Shown: piece by piece, positions 33,662-45,965 of the stretch
Position numbering within the stretch: the stretch's first letter is position 1
Layout: every line of letters begins with the position of its first letter
Origin: Gnetum montanum
Taxonomy: Eukaryota; Streptophyta; Gnetopsida; Gnetales; Gnetaceae
Assembly (NCBI GenBank): GCA_015680685.1
Contig: MNCI01014205.1
Location: 653,660-717,659 of the forward strand
Length of the DNA: 64,000 bases
Direction of reading: 5' to 3'
Program-made: the position numbers and the translations under genes
The notes under the pieces: model-generated
What the model saw: the letters and a program-made list of their open reading frames with translations, nothing else
Database searches by the model: none
What the model was told of the DNA's origin: nothing

Positions 33662-35571
33662 TTAGAATGGGGGGTATCCCCCATAACTAAACAGTTGAGC
33701 ATGACTAGGATTAATAAATGAAGAATTGGGATCCATGCATGTTGGAAATGTTGGGACTTGGTCATACTTACCCCATTGGGGTTCACACACTTGATTAGAG
33801 TTGACATAGTGGGGCAAGTTATAAGATGTGGTTAATTTATAAGGAGTTGACCCACTCTGGTACTTGTGACTGTAAGATGGTATGTAAGGATCAACATGTC
33901 TCCCCATGTGGCGATATTCATTGGGCCGCATGGTTGTTGGAGTATTGAGTGGTGGCCCTGATAAGGTAACATGAGGTGTTGGGTTCAAAGAGGAAGATAC
34001 ACCACAATGTTGGACTTATGTTGAGTTGGTGGATGCAGTGGTTTCTAAACTATGGTGTCCCTTTCTACGATCACGTCTAAAGAAGGGATGCCTATGATGT
34101 TGTGGAGGATTCCCACTGCTATTGATAGTAGAAGCACAAGTAACGTTCATGGGTTGATGCTGTGATGCAAATCCCTTGGGAACAACTGGTGGCAATGTAG
34201 AAGGAGGTAAAGGATGAGAATGTTGGAACTGAGGAGAGATGTAAGGTACCCAAGGTGGTGGTCCTGTTGGAAAGGATATGGTTTGATGGTATTGAGGAGA
34301 ATGGTAATAATATGGTGAGATAGAGTATGTTGACCTAGTTGGGGAAACAGGATGTTGAACTTGATAGGCACTTTGGTTCAGATGATATGAAGGGTGTACC
34401 TAATTCAAGGGTGGCCTCCCCCACCACTAGGATTGTTGCCATTGTGATTGAACACAGTATTTCTGTACAAACTTTGGGTGCAACACTCTTCCCCAATGCT
34501 CATGCAAATGTGATAAGATTGGGCATTGGCCCTTGGGATGATCGTACAGGCAAACATTACATTGATACGTATGATTGGCAGTTAAGTTCTTATTCTCTTC
34601 TACCCTTCTTTCCGATTGTCTAAAGGTGTTTCATCCTGCTTCTTAGTTCATCATGATTCTATCTCCAATAATGTTGGCATATTCTCCACATTTTTAATGC
34701 ATCCATTTCATCATCTTATTGATCTTTGCCTTAATTTCGTTTAATGATTATAGTGTTGGCAAAGATGATTCCACCTCCTTGAGGTGAGTTGATTTCTCCT
34801 CTTTCAGATTATGGACCTTTGTTGATGTAAGATTTTGGTCCCATTGAGATTTTTCAACATTCTCCCATCTAGCTTAATAAGCTCTTGAAGTTGATTTCTT
34901 TTGCTACCTGCTTAATAAGCTCTTGGAGTTGGTGGGTTCATAGCTCATATAGTTGACCTTGGGCATACATCCCTAGGGTCTCCCTTGTTTCATTACGGAG
35001 CCCATCAATAATGTGGTACATTAGCATTTCCTTAGAGAACTCATGGCCTAGGCAGTTGTTTAACAATGCATANGTTTGTTGAAGAGTTCTACCATTGTTG
35101 GCCAATGTCGAATTGATTTTGGTTTTAAAGACCTATACCATACTTTTGCTTGGCCAACGAGTGTCATAGGAAAGAGCTTAAGTTTTAGCCATCCATTATC
35201 AATGTTGTTCCATGCATAGGCATCGTAGAAGGCTTGCAAATGTTGTTGCGGATCTAAATCGTAGCCTCCTAAAAACTTAGGAAAGTTGTTTAAGTCAAGC
35301 CTGGGTAGACGACTTTCCTTGCGATGCCTACGGGATATTCGAATGCCTCTTGTATTTCCATTAGGCTTGTAGTGGCCAGTAGGGGTTCATCGTCATTGGG
35401 TAGGTTATGCATTCGTGAGTTGGGACGATGTTGTCTTCGTTTATATTTATAGGAAACCCCTACATCAGATTGGGTACTCCAAACTTCATCTTCATCATCG
35501 TATAATTCATTAGTTCTCCAATGAATTGCCTTATTAGTTGTTGCGTTATCATAGTCTTGTGAGAGAGACAT
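33662..35571 (-). pseudogene. Element A gag with zinc knuckle (frameshifted)
   Basis: The true ATG is at 35571, 123 bases after the PBS. The frame breaks near 35310 and continues in another frame through a retrotransposon gag core (LNNFPKFLGGYD, LFPMTLVGQAKVWYRSL at about 35270-35110). It later has a CCHC-type knuckle at about 34523-34570 (C-x2-C-x3-H-x4-C, one residue shorter than the standard spacing). The last 280 codons are rich in P, Y, H, S and Q and end at the stop at 33662. Several stops and frameshifts occur and there is an N at 35073. Gag packages element RNA into virus-like particles. No protease motif follows, unlike element C. Confidence 0.75.
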
Positions 35572-35694
35572 GGTTGTAAATTTGTGTGTGATTTAATTGC
35601 AATTATTATGATTATTTTCTTTTCTGAAAGATATATTGTTAATACTTTGTTACAATGATCTTGTATGATGTAACTAATCTAAATAACTAGCACC

Positions 35695-35712
35695 GTCCCG
35701 GCAACGGTGCCA
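35695..35712 (-). other. Primer-binding site, tRNA-Asp type
   Basis: On the - strand TGGCACCGTTGCCGGG starts one base after the 5' LTR. It matches the complement of the plant tRNA-Asp 3' end (TGGCGCCGTTGCCGGGG) with one G-to-A change. This fixes orientation and the 5' LTR. Confidence 0.85.
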
Positions 35713-35713
35713 A

Positions 35714-36661
35714 TGATGAGTGGCGAGGTACCCTTACACTCAACCATACGAATACGAGTGTTTCACGCACGATCCAGTCAAACTTTGCAGACAGACTAGT
35801 TGTGGTATCTAGATAGTTACTCATTGATCGCAGTTTGCTGTCTTCCCACCTGGACTAGTATTTGCTTTGTCATGTATGGTTTAGTCCAGAGTGAGGTGTA
35901 GGATGTGTTCCTAAACTAATGCTACTCCTGGAGGCAATGGAAAATAATCTTTAATTAAACTAGGAGGAAAGGGAAGAGAGAGTTATACTACGAGGGGATA
36001 GGAAGAGAGAATCTAAACTAGCCTAAGTGTGATGAGCATCCGTTCCTTAATCATCTGTATACATCTTGGACCTCGTGCACGACTACTACTAGGATTACCA
36101 AGCGCAGATCTTAGGTATGCTACTAGGTTACCAAGTAGTCACACTTAAATGCTCGTGATTAAATCGTACTCATTCCACGTTTAAGGGGTTTAGGGTTCAG
36201 AGATATTAACTACGAAAGCAATAAATAACAATGACAATTAAATAATAAAACTAAGTGAATGTTGCAATGATGAAGTAATCTTGATCTTTATTTCTGGTCA
36301 TGTGCATGTCCAAGTACGTCACACTCGAATAAAGGATGCCATACAATTACAATCATCACACTGCAGGCATGCACTGAGAAATAATTCTAACTCTAAGAAG
36401 GAAAAACTATAAGAGTTTGGGTAAGGGACTATGAACTAATGCCAAAACCAAGTGCGTCGCCTCTTATTTATAGGCAATGAGATAGGTGCTAATATCGGAT
36501 GTCCAATATTGCTTGGCAACCTCAATATCATGTACCCGATATCGAGGGTCCAATATCAAGGGTTCGATATCGGGGCTCATCAAACCTGGTATCTTGTACC
36601 TGATATTAGGGGTCTGATAATAGGGGTTTGATAAAAGGACCTGATAGACCATGACTCATTA
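35714..36661 (-). repeat. Element A 5' LTR
   Basis: 948 bp, TGATGAGTGG to GACTCATTA in + coordinates (the terminal CA has become TA). The GATATC-rich U3 block (about 36495-36640) and the TATA sequence CTATAAATAAGAGG (about 36460-36473) are as in the 3' LTR. The PBS adjoins at its 3' end (- strand sense). Confidence 0.88.
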
Positions 36662-36666
36662 AGCTC

Positions 36667-38125
36667 CGACATTAGGGGCTGTTGGAACCTAAAATAAGTG
36701 AAATATACATACACCCCAAGATTTATAAAAGTTTATAACTTAGTGCTACCTAGTAAAATTGAATCTATGACCTAGTGTTACTAGGCTAAGACTCATACAC
36801 TAGGCTAACACCTCATTGTTCAGCTCCAAGATCAATGATAAGACCCTTAATCAAAACAACCATATTTTAGCCCCAAATTGATCCTAGACAATGCCAACAA
36901 TCTTTTCATCCATATCCTTACCCTCTAGAGGTTCAATTCCACATTCCAAACCAATATTTGGCTCAAAAATTAGGTTCTTATTATCAATTTTTCTCCCTCA
37001 ATGTCATCTTGGCATCATTCAGTGTTAGTTCGAAAGACAAAACAAAGGCTCAAAATGCACAGAATTGGCACTTGGCAAAAACTTGGAAATTTCTCAAAGT
37101 GCTAGTGACACTAACATTAACATCAACATTACTTTTGGTGAGATTTGACATTAACAAAAATTATTTTCACTTAAAATTATTTTTGATAGTTTATACTTAG
37201 TCATTTTTCTTAAAAATTTTCACTCATTGTTCTTTAGCACTTAAATTTTACTTTTTTGTCACTTCATTGTCATTCCTAAATGTGTATGGTAGGCTAAGTT
37301 CATATTTGATTAGAGGATTCATGTCCCTTAGTTTCATACTTGTTGATTTATTGAGGGTTACATTGATTCGAAGATCATTTACGATTATGCATTAAGTATC
37401 TCAACAATTAGTCCATAAAGGTATTCTTGTAGAACTTTTAAGAACATTTCTTCAGGAACACTATTAACCTAAGAATTTGTAAAGTGGCTAGTTGTCCAAC
37501 TAATATCATAGCCATAGTCTTTAAACATGTATGTTTACCATGTCCCCACTTAGCATGTCTTTGCATTATATTCATCATCTTAATGTCTTTATGCCATGTA
37601 TGATGGAATGCCTATTAAGATACGTAAAGGATTTGATGATGGTTTACTATGATTGGTTGTGAAACTAACACTATAGTTCATGAATGTATATAATTCCTAG
37701 CCTTTGAAATCAAACTTGTAACATGCAAACTACAAACTGCATGCTCTAATTGAATAGTGCCTTACTAATTATAACCACATTTCTAGTAGTAAGAATATAA
37801 TTATGATATTCCTTTAGGAGTTAAATATCATCTTATGAAAGATGTTCCTTTCTAGTTATAGCTTTAAGTAGAAAAACTTCTAGTGAAGCTTGAGCAACTT
37901 ATTTATTTCATTAGTTTTAATTTCTTTTCTTTTGTAGACATAATTTATAAAAACTATCAACATTTGTTGCAATTTCTTTCTTATTTCTAATTATTGTATT
38001 TATTTTTCTTTAGGGAGAATATTCTTCTCCTCCTTACAAGAAAGCCTTTAATAGGAAATGAAAATTTGTGAGGATACTTTTGAAAGAGAGCAAGGCCTGA
38101 TCATTTTCCTACCTCAAAGGAAAGG
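36667..38125. other. Spacer between elements A and C
   Basis: Pre-insertion flank of element A continuing the sequence left of 30655. AT-rich, with no gene or recognisable repeat domain; the open frame at 36958-37200 has no coding features. Confidence 0.45.
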
Positions 38126-38972
38126 TGATGAGTGGTGGAGTATCTAACACCCAACCATACGAGATACAAGTGTTCATGTGCAATCCTGATCGAACTCTAC
38201 AGATAAGGCAATGTGATTATACTAGTAATTAGTTAGCATTCGCGATTGTTGTCTTTCCACGCGAGTTAGTAAAATCAATGCGTATGGTTTAACTCATGGT
38301 GAGGTATATGATATTGATGTTGTATTCACCATTAAGCTCCTAGTAAACATGAAGTGGAAGTAAGGGTTTCTAAATCTAAGTAACAGTAAAACAAATCTAA
38401 ACTAGCCTATTTGATGAGAAGCCAGTCCTAATCTTCTAGTCACACCTTGGACTTTGTGCAACTACTATTGGGATTACCAAGTACCATACTACTGGGCGTA
38501 CCAAGCGATAATACTACTAGGTTACCAAGTAGTTACACTTACATGCTTGAGATCAATTGTACTCATTCCACTTAACGACATTAAAAGTAAATTGTAAGTA
38601 ATCATAAACATTAACTATGAAAATAGTAAACTAATTGGAAACAAAAATAAAACTAAGTGTTGTTGCAATGATGTAGAGTAATTTCGATCTTTATTACTAA
38701 TCATGCAATGCATCCAAGTAAATCACACTCAAATAAAGATTCCATTTAATTACATCACATTAGGGGCATTGCTAAGTACTGAATTCAAGAAAACAAACTA
38801 AAAGAGTTCTATTACTAGGCTATCAAATCTACTACAGATCCATGTGCCTAAGTGCTATTTATATAGGCTAGCACACACGTTGTGATATCATTTATACGAT
38901 AATGTATCTATGATATGATAGATATGATATCGTAACTATGATATCGTTGCCTCAAAATTTTTAGATTTATCA
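38126..38972 (-). repeat. Element C 3' LTR
   Basis: TGATGAGTGG to ATTTATCA in + coordinates, 847 bp. It is diverged from the A and B LTRs but keeps the termini, the ACCATACGA block, the paired TTACCAAGTAGT-like blocks, a TATA (CTATATAAATAGC on the - strand, near 38860) and an upstream GATATC/GATA array (38883-38945). The polypurine tract TGGGGGTA adjoins. Confidence 0.8.
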
Positions 38973-39174
38973 TACCCCCATGACTATCTAAAAACTCATC
39001 CTCGAGTTAAAACAAAATGAGGATGGAGTTCCTTGCAAAATTGAAAGGTATATTTACATGACACTAACTTCTATATACATTACTCTCTAATGTCGCAATG
39101 GAGTTTACAAAAATGAACACGACAGGACAATTTTGACAAAAAATGAAAAAACAAAAATTGGCAAGGTTGAGTGT

Positions 39175-41890
39175 AGCCTTATCTTGTTAGTGGGTCTTCC
39201 ATAGGTTTCTTCCCCTTGTTGTTAGGCTTCTTAAATTGGTATTTGTTCAAGAGCACCTACAACTTCTCTTCTTCCATTCTCGGATCATGGACCATCCATG
39301 CTGATGAACCAATGTTTGATGGACTTGACACATTCCATGGACATGGTAGTTGCAAAAACATCTGATTGACTTTAATGTACCATGCTGCAAACTTTCGTTG
39401 CTCTTCTTCAAAAGCTCTGGCATTTTCTTTGAGTTCATGGTAGTCTGTTAATCTTCTAACCAGACTAGTTGCTACATCTTTTTGTCCCTGGTAGCTATCC
39501 TTAACTACTTCTAGTTTTGAGTTTGCTACTTGAAGTTTTTATAGAACATTTTTTCTATCTACAAACTCTTTTTCATACAAAGCATAGGTGGCTTCTACTT
39601 CTTGTTCTGGCTCATTTCAGGGCCTACCTACTGTTAACATAGCCAAATTAGCATAATAGAGGTTTGCTAATGCAATGTATTCTTTTAAGTCCTCTATCTA
39701 TAGGTCTTTATTTTTCATTTCCACTTGATAGGTCTGGGTCATGTTGTCCAATATGGATTTCCAATCAGGATTTTGTGTTACAATAGAACTAATTTTGGCC
39801 TTTGCCATCTAGATCTCTTTCTCATTTATCTATTTGTACATGTCCACTTGGTCTTGGAAGTGTTCTTTAAGCCTTTCATGTTTCTTAGCCTCATTTTGCC
39901 ATGTGCTAATTTCGATAGTTGATTTCTATCTAATGGCGTGTACCTCCTCCATAGAGAGGATTATGTTTTCTCTTGCGAGGTGGCTCATATCTTGGTTGAC
40001 CCTCATTAGTTGCTCTCTCAACTGATGGATAATTTCTTCTAGAGTGTTTTTCTATTTTTCTATTGTAGTCAACCTCATGTTGTTTGTAGTGAGTTGTTTG
40101 TTTTCTTCCTATAAGGCAGCAAGTGCTTTGGCATGGGCATATGATTGAGCTTCAACTACTAAAGCATTTTATACTACTTTTTCTTTCTTATTTGCTATGT
40201 CTTTATTATTCTTAAGGAGGAAATTGATCTACTTAATTCTGAATTGTGCTATTTGATCTGGTGTTAAGAACTCAGTTGGATCTCTCCTTTCTACTCTTAG
40301 GGCTACAAGCTCTTCTTGTAATCTGTGAAGCTCATTCTCAGCATGCTCTATCCTAGTTTCGACCATGATTAATTTTCCTTTAGTGGTAATTAATTCAAAC
40401 TACGTTGTAGTGATATCACTAGGAATTTCAAATAGATTTGTCATAACTTGTCTTGTCTGCAATAGTCTATCTAACACATCTTTATGTTCTTTAGGAGTCA
40501 TAAAGGTACTAGCTATGATTTGAGCATCTTTGGTTCCAGAAATATCATCTGGTGGCACAACAGGTACATTAAATGATTTTTTTGATGTGATCTATGATCA
40601 CTTCTATGGCTCTTGCTGCATCATGATGCTGCATGACCATAACTGTGGCTCCTTCTCCAGATTCAAGCATCACTTGGAACAATGTGGCATTCTTGGAAAT
40701 CTATTTTGACCAATGGGCCTTTCCTCTTAACTGCAACAATATTTGTCCATTGGCAAGATTGGTTGAAATGGTTGGTCTAACTGCATCATCAATAAATTTG
40801 AATAGATTGGTCTTTTCTTTGCTTTTCCAACTGATAATTTCTATAATTTGCTGCAGATGACTCATTAAAGATTTGTAATCTTGTTGTGGCAGTGGTGGAA
40901 CTTGTGGTTACTACTGCTACTATTCTATGGGTCGGGTAGTCTCCTTAGTGCCTAGTTGTTCTTTTAATTGGTACTTTCTAGGAGGTACTACCTTGAGCAT
41001 TTTAGCATAGGAAGCATTCTATGCCTTCCTTAATGCATCATTTGTATACCCTATGATGCCAACTCATTTACATAACATCTAGATAAGGCAAGGGAATGGA
41101 AGTGTTAACTTCCCTACCTTCTTCTCCTCGAATTGCCTTTTAATTTTTGTAAAGTAGAGGTGAGCGATGTTTGTATTGAATTTTCTCATTGATATTGCAC
41201 TCCCTTTGGTTGCATATGTAGAGATTCTATTCAATATCTTGGTAGGAAACAAGTGATAAGTGCTAATTTTGAAATAGATCTTTTCTTCTGCAGTAAATTC
41301 ATCGATTTTTTTTATCTTCATTGCCATATGCCCGCTGTAGCCATAGCTTCCTGGCGTCTGTGTCAAATATGGTTGATATTTGTGCCACCTTTGCTCCTTG
41401 ATTAGGCACATTCAATACCTCTACGATTACCTTAATTGAATAAGATACTAAGATTCCTTCAATTTTGATTGTAGCATTAACTTCTCATTTTTGTCAAAAT
41501 TGGATTGTTTCTCCTAGATATCATTCTCCATTGTTTGTTAGAGTAGGCCACAAAAGAGATGATTGAAGTTGGGCCATAACAACTTTTGGAGCAAATTCCA
41601 AAAATGAACCAAAGTTAAGTTCCACAATGACTGTTGACATGATCAATTTCTCCTAAATAGCCTAAAGGAATTCAAGTGATAGTGTAAGGTGTTGTCCCTA
41701 GACAGGCATAGGTGGAACATCTATTTGTATTTGAGTAGATTGCTTTGTGGTAGTAGTTTGTTGATGAATGTTGAAGGATTATGCTTCTTGCTCTCCTTGT
41801 TCCACTTGTGGATTTTGCTCACTTACTTGTCCTCTTCCATGGCCTCATGGTCTTTTGCTTGATGGTCATGGGAGTTCTCTTTGTGCTTCT
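39175..41890 (-). pseudogene. Element C long coiled-coil ORF (in place of pol)
   Basis: A single conceptual frame of about 900 codons with scattered stops. The N-terminus is basic, then QST-rich. A middle part (41411-41079 is open) includes YGYSGHMAMKIKKIDEFTAE and a hydrophobic-charged pattern loosely like the plant transposon-protein domain of legume gypsy-type ORFs (weak). From 40560 it is a long coiled coil with MTPKEHKDVLDRLLQTRQVM, LEEIIHQLREQLMRVNQDMS and EEVHAI. The C-terminal block has RKFAAWYIKVNQMFLQLPCPW, SPSNI and SAWM. It aligns with B, D and (ends only) A. No RT, protease or integrase motif. It sits where pol would be, directly before the polypurine tract. Function unknown; a structural or trans-acting role is speculation. 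Confidence 0.6.
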
Positions 41891-42368
41891 TTTTTTAGGA
41901 CCATTTACAATCAATCAAGGGTTTGGAATTACTAGAGTATTTTCATAAATGAGCAACAATTTGATACCTTACTCATACCCTTAGTTATATCAAGTTCCTA
42001 GTTCATTATGATTGTAGAGTTAGGAAATTTTTCAATAGCAACCCCATTAGTACTCTAAATGAGTGACATGATCAATTATAAGTCTCCTTAAAGTTGTTGT
42101 GGCCTTAACATGAGTGATTTACTTTAAAAAATTCTTAATATGTTTACTTAAACTTACCCCTATAATATCTTTCAGTTTTTAGCAATTTTTAAAAAATCAA
42201 CTCAAATTTCGCTTACTAGCATCCCCACAACTAAGGTGATCATTCCAAGATCACGTAGATTCAAAAATCATGCAAATTGGGGCAATAATGAGCAAGTTAT
42301 GGGCATTAGAAGTTGGAGTTTCAAAGCTCTTAGCTACAAAGAAATGAAAAATTTTTCTAACTCCCCCA

Positions 42369-42462
42369 TGCTATATATAGGTTTTATGTGTGTGATATCG
42401 TAAATACGACATTGTAGATGCGATATCATAAGTGCCTACGATATCATAGATACAATGTCACA
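42369..42462 (-). promoter_or_regulatory. LTR-promoter-like block upstream of the element C coiled-coil ORF
   Basis: Reading the - strand, three GATATC sites within 60 bases (42460-42395) are followed by CTATATATAGCATGG near 42380-42366, and about 480 bases later the coiled-coil ORF begins. The arrangement (GATATC array, then TATA) is the same as in the U3 of every LTR in this family. It could be an internal promoter, or a remnant of an inserted LTR fragment. A GTTGTGGGGATG polypurine-like string at about 42225-42236 leaves the second reading open. Confidence 0.45.
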
Positions 42463-43990
42463 ATAGAAAAATAAAAAATTTTCAATGTTTTTCTTAGAAA
42501 AAATTGAGTCCCATAGGATAGTTGGAGGATATGCATCATGTTGAAAGGGTCTTGATATGGAGATGATGCTTCAATTGTGAAAAATAAGTGTTGAAAGTCT
42601 ATGATTAAGGAATTAAGGAATCTTAGCTATGAAAGCATATGAGGTATTAATGGAATGGATGAGAAAGACAACATTGTTGTGTTATTAGAATGAATAGTGT
42701 GACTGATATGGAAAGTATTTATTGTTATTTATTGGAATTGGAAGACTCAAGATGATGTGGAATCGCTTGGCAAGTATAAGATACAATAGTTATACAAGTG
42801 GGTCCTCACAAAGTAGGCTCTAGCCCTTAATGCCCTTGTATAACCACATCTAAAAGTCTCCTTAGGCACTTAAGGAGTTGAATGTAACACATACCTATTT
42901 AACAAGACACACATATTAGTATCACCAAATTGGAAAAATAACACTATGTTACACAAAATTATAATTTATGATTATTCAAATAGTGAAATGAAATGGTGTT
43001 AGAATGGATTGCAGAAATTAAGATGTGAGGTGTCTTACCATAGTCATAATGAATTCTTATGTTTTATTAGTGGTTAAAGTAATCATTAGCCTTTCTGTCC
43101 AAGATTCAAACCAAGTCCAGACCACATCTAGTGACATCGCATCATTTCATCTCTTAGGATTATAATCATAAGACTATCAATGTTACAAGGAGTATCATCA
43201 CTTGGTATATTGTCCAAGGGAGGAGTTTATTCATGGCACTTTATTTTTATATTTACAATTTTAAGAAGCTGCCTACCTTCAAGTATGGGTAACATGTCTT
43301 TCTAGTGGGGCCTCCAAAAACTTATGTGTGCCCTTTATTTGTTATTTGTGTCAACCCTTTTAAGGTAGCACTTATTTTACTCTTACTCCCATTTTTCGTT
43401 AAATATACAAGGATATAATACAACCTTAGTAACATGATAGGACTTACAATAATAATTCAAAAGAATCCACAAGTCCCCTTGATGTCACACACTTTTCATT
43501 CCCCCTTGGTTCTTCACTTTTCTATCCATGCATAATGATCACAAGTTTGTTCTTAGTTTGATGATGGAAAAAATATCATTATGGCCATGGTAAGAACCTC
43601 TTATTATTAGAATGGATGGATGGATGATGTGGGCTCATTGTGCAAATAATCAGTCTCTTATGACTTGACTTCATAGAGAAATTTTCACCTTATTGAGCTA
43701 CATCTTGCCTGTATTTAAATTTTTTTTATTAATGATAAAAAATTATCTACAAATGATTTGAAACAAAGTATAAAAGAAATGAAAAAGATCATAAAAAATT
43801 GTGAAAAAGTATAAAAACTAAAAATGTTAAAGAATTGAAAAATATTAAAGAATGTGAAAATTTTAAGAAATGAGAAAGTATATAAGAATGAGAAAAATGT
43901 AAAAGAATGTGAAAAATGAAAAGAATTGTAAAAAAAAAATTAAAAAAATCACATATTAATTCCTAAGTCATGATAGGGCATCTCTCCAAT
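42463..43990 (-). other. Element C internal non-coding region
   Basis: No ORF is supported. It shares blocks with element A 32500-33660 in the same order. 43740-43950 is A-rich with repeated AAAGAATGTGAAAA-like words. Confidence 0.55.
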
Positions 43991-44011
43991 GACTAAACTC
44001 TTGGGCAAGGA

Positions 44012-45960
44012 TCATACACTTTGGGTGGTTCTCTTACCATCTTTAGGATTTTTAACTTTGTTATAATTATCCCATGTGATCTTGATGGTAGTTGAGTTTT
44101 GTTTATCTAAGTTCTTATTCTTCTTTCTCACCGGTATGTGTTTATGAGTTAATATTTTCATTTCCAAGTTCTTAGTTGAAGTCATTTTCTTTGAACAGGA
44201 ATTAGTAAATGATTCATGTGTATCCATGCATATGTTTGACAAATTAAGGTTCTCAATTAATGACCACGAGGTGTCTTTTGGTTTTGTGACTTCTACTCTT
44301 ATTTCCGTGCACATTTGTGTTTCATTGTTACTATGGATTGGTATGGTGTTTGTGTCAGTATTTTGAATATTTTGTCCACTATTGCATCCTTTTCTTTTAG
44401 CAGGTATGCATGGAATTCTTTGTGTATGTATGGCTCCATGTTTGTCCTCTTTTGAGATCTCCACAAATAAATCTCTCATATTTAGCTTAGCATCAATGGT
44501 GCTAAGCCATGCCCTCCCCACGATGATTGAACATTCCTTATTAGTATGCTTCACATCAATCACCAAGAAGTCTACTGGGTAGGACCACCCATTGACAGTG
44601 GTCACTACGTCGTTAATCTATTCCAAAGGGATGACAACAAATTGATCTACAAGCTCCAACTTGATGTTGCATTCCTTAAATGGTGATAGGTTCCATGTTT
44701 GTTATGCATTGTAGGAGATTAAATTGACTTCGAAACCTGAGTCTAGTAGAGATTTGCACAGTAGATTCTTAGCTACCCATAGATAAATCAAAGGAACTCT
44801 TGGGTCAATTCACTTTTGCGGGAGTGGCCCTACCTTAATCCAATTGGTAACAATTGTAGTGAGCATGATAGTCTGTATTTTTAGACTTAATGGTGACAAA
44901 AGCTTGTTAAGAGTGAGAAGATCTATTTTAGGAGAAGATGGTCTTGATAAAGCTCCTACTCTGCCAGCCTCCTCTAGACTTGTCCTAAAGAAAGGACATT
45001 TCTTTTTTTGGCCCTTAGCATTACTGGTGAGATCTTCTATTCGTACATTTACTACCCTTGTAGCCTTCTTTTGCTATGGCTATGATGGTAGTTCACCCTA
45101 CATTGTGGGTAGTGACACTAGTGGCAAAGGATTTGGATTGGGATTTGAAAGATCATTTGCTTGTGAGTGCATGTGCGAGTTTAGATTAGTCCTTGGTGGT
45201 GTTGGTTGGTGGTATTCAAGTGGGTGATATTGTGGATTTTGAATAGTCATGATTGCTAGTAAGATTAGACATTGGACATAGTATCCATAAGGGTTAGGTT
45301 GTTGATATGGATACTATTGGTGCCGTGGTGGTATGGCCCATGATTGTGGTTGCTACCACTACTAATGGTGGTGCTCCTGTGGTTGTGGCAAGGCTTCACT
45401 AGAATAGTACATTGGTTGAGGTTGTCATTTGTAGTTACCTTGAGGATAAGGTAACTGTTTGGGCATTTTCTTTTGAACAAATCGTGGGTTAAGTGTGTAT
45501 GCCCCAATTTCTTGCAAATGTACCATGACTAGACAACATCCCTTAGGATGTTCATACTAGCACACAATGCAACCTTCATCATCTATGAAGTTGGTGTTTG
45601 AGTACCTAGCTACTAAAGCCACTTTTCCCTTTTGTCCATATTCCTTCTTCTTCTTTTTGTCTCTACCTCTATTGAGTGCTTATTTTTCTTTCTCCTCCAT
45701 AATCTTTAGTGCTATTGCATATCGTTCATCTACTAAATTCTAAATTTTTACTTCTTGTGCTACTACATCAGCAATAGATTTCTCAATTGGTAATGTCTCT
45801 TTCCTGATGACTTGATCCAAGGTTTCTTTCTCTTGGGTATCATACACTTGTGCATCTCTTTTTTGGATTGATAGATCCCTGTTGTATTCTTCTTTTGCCA
45901 CTTGATTGATGAGTCTTTGAATATGATGTGTGGTTAATTCTGATAGTCTTCCTTGGGCAT
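44012..45960 (-). pseudogene. Element C gag C-terminus and retropepsin
   Basis: Broken frames in order: a charged block, a zinc knuckle (CIVC then YEHPKGCC near 45570, with an in-frame stop), a Q/P/Y-rich linker, and a retropepsin. The protease active site LLDSGFEVNLI lies at about 44717-44750, with the usual Ala after Asp-Ser-Gly changed to Phe. Downstream are VDFLVID and SIIVGRAWL (44560-44500), the second-lobe and flap motifs of plant Ty3/gypsy proteases. An open frame then runs to 44012 without RT motifs. In autonomous relatives RT would follow; here non-coding DNA does. Confidence 0.7.
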
Positions 45961-45965
45961 AATGT

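Larger units (their letters stand above)
30661..36661 (-). mobile_element. Element A: complete non-autonomous LTR retrotransposon
   Basis: LTRs at 30661-31641 (3') and 35714-36661 (5') are flanked by a 5-base target duplication AGCTC (30656-30660 and 36662-36666). On the - strand the order is 5' LTR, PBS (35712 downward), gag with zinc knuckle and Pro-rich tail (35571-33662), about 1.4 kb non-coding, a shortened coiled-coil ORF (32270-31800), polypurine tract (31650-31642), 3' LTR. No protease, RT, RNase H or integrase is found. Relative to element C it has lost about 2 kb of the coiled-coil ORF. LTR differences are frequent and include many transitions, so it is not a recent insertion. Confidence 0.88.
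38126..45965 (-). mobile_element. Element C: longest copy of the non-autonomous LTR family, 5'-truncated
   Basis: On the - strand: gag with zinc knuckle and protease (45960-44012), about 2 kb non-coding that includes a promoter-like block (42462-42369), a coiled-coil ORF of about 2.7 kb (41890-39175), polypurine tract, 3' LTR (38972-38126). The similarity to element A gag stops at about 45965, so the 5' LTR and gag N-terminus are missing. No RT, RNase H or integrase motif was found in any part. The element provides the full-length view of what A, B and D keep in part. Confidence 0.75.

Noticed and set aside
41079-41411. Separate gene in element C
   Set aside because: It is an open stretch inside the longer broken coiled-coil ORF frame of element C and has no promoter or start of its own.
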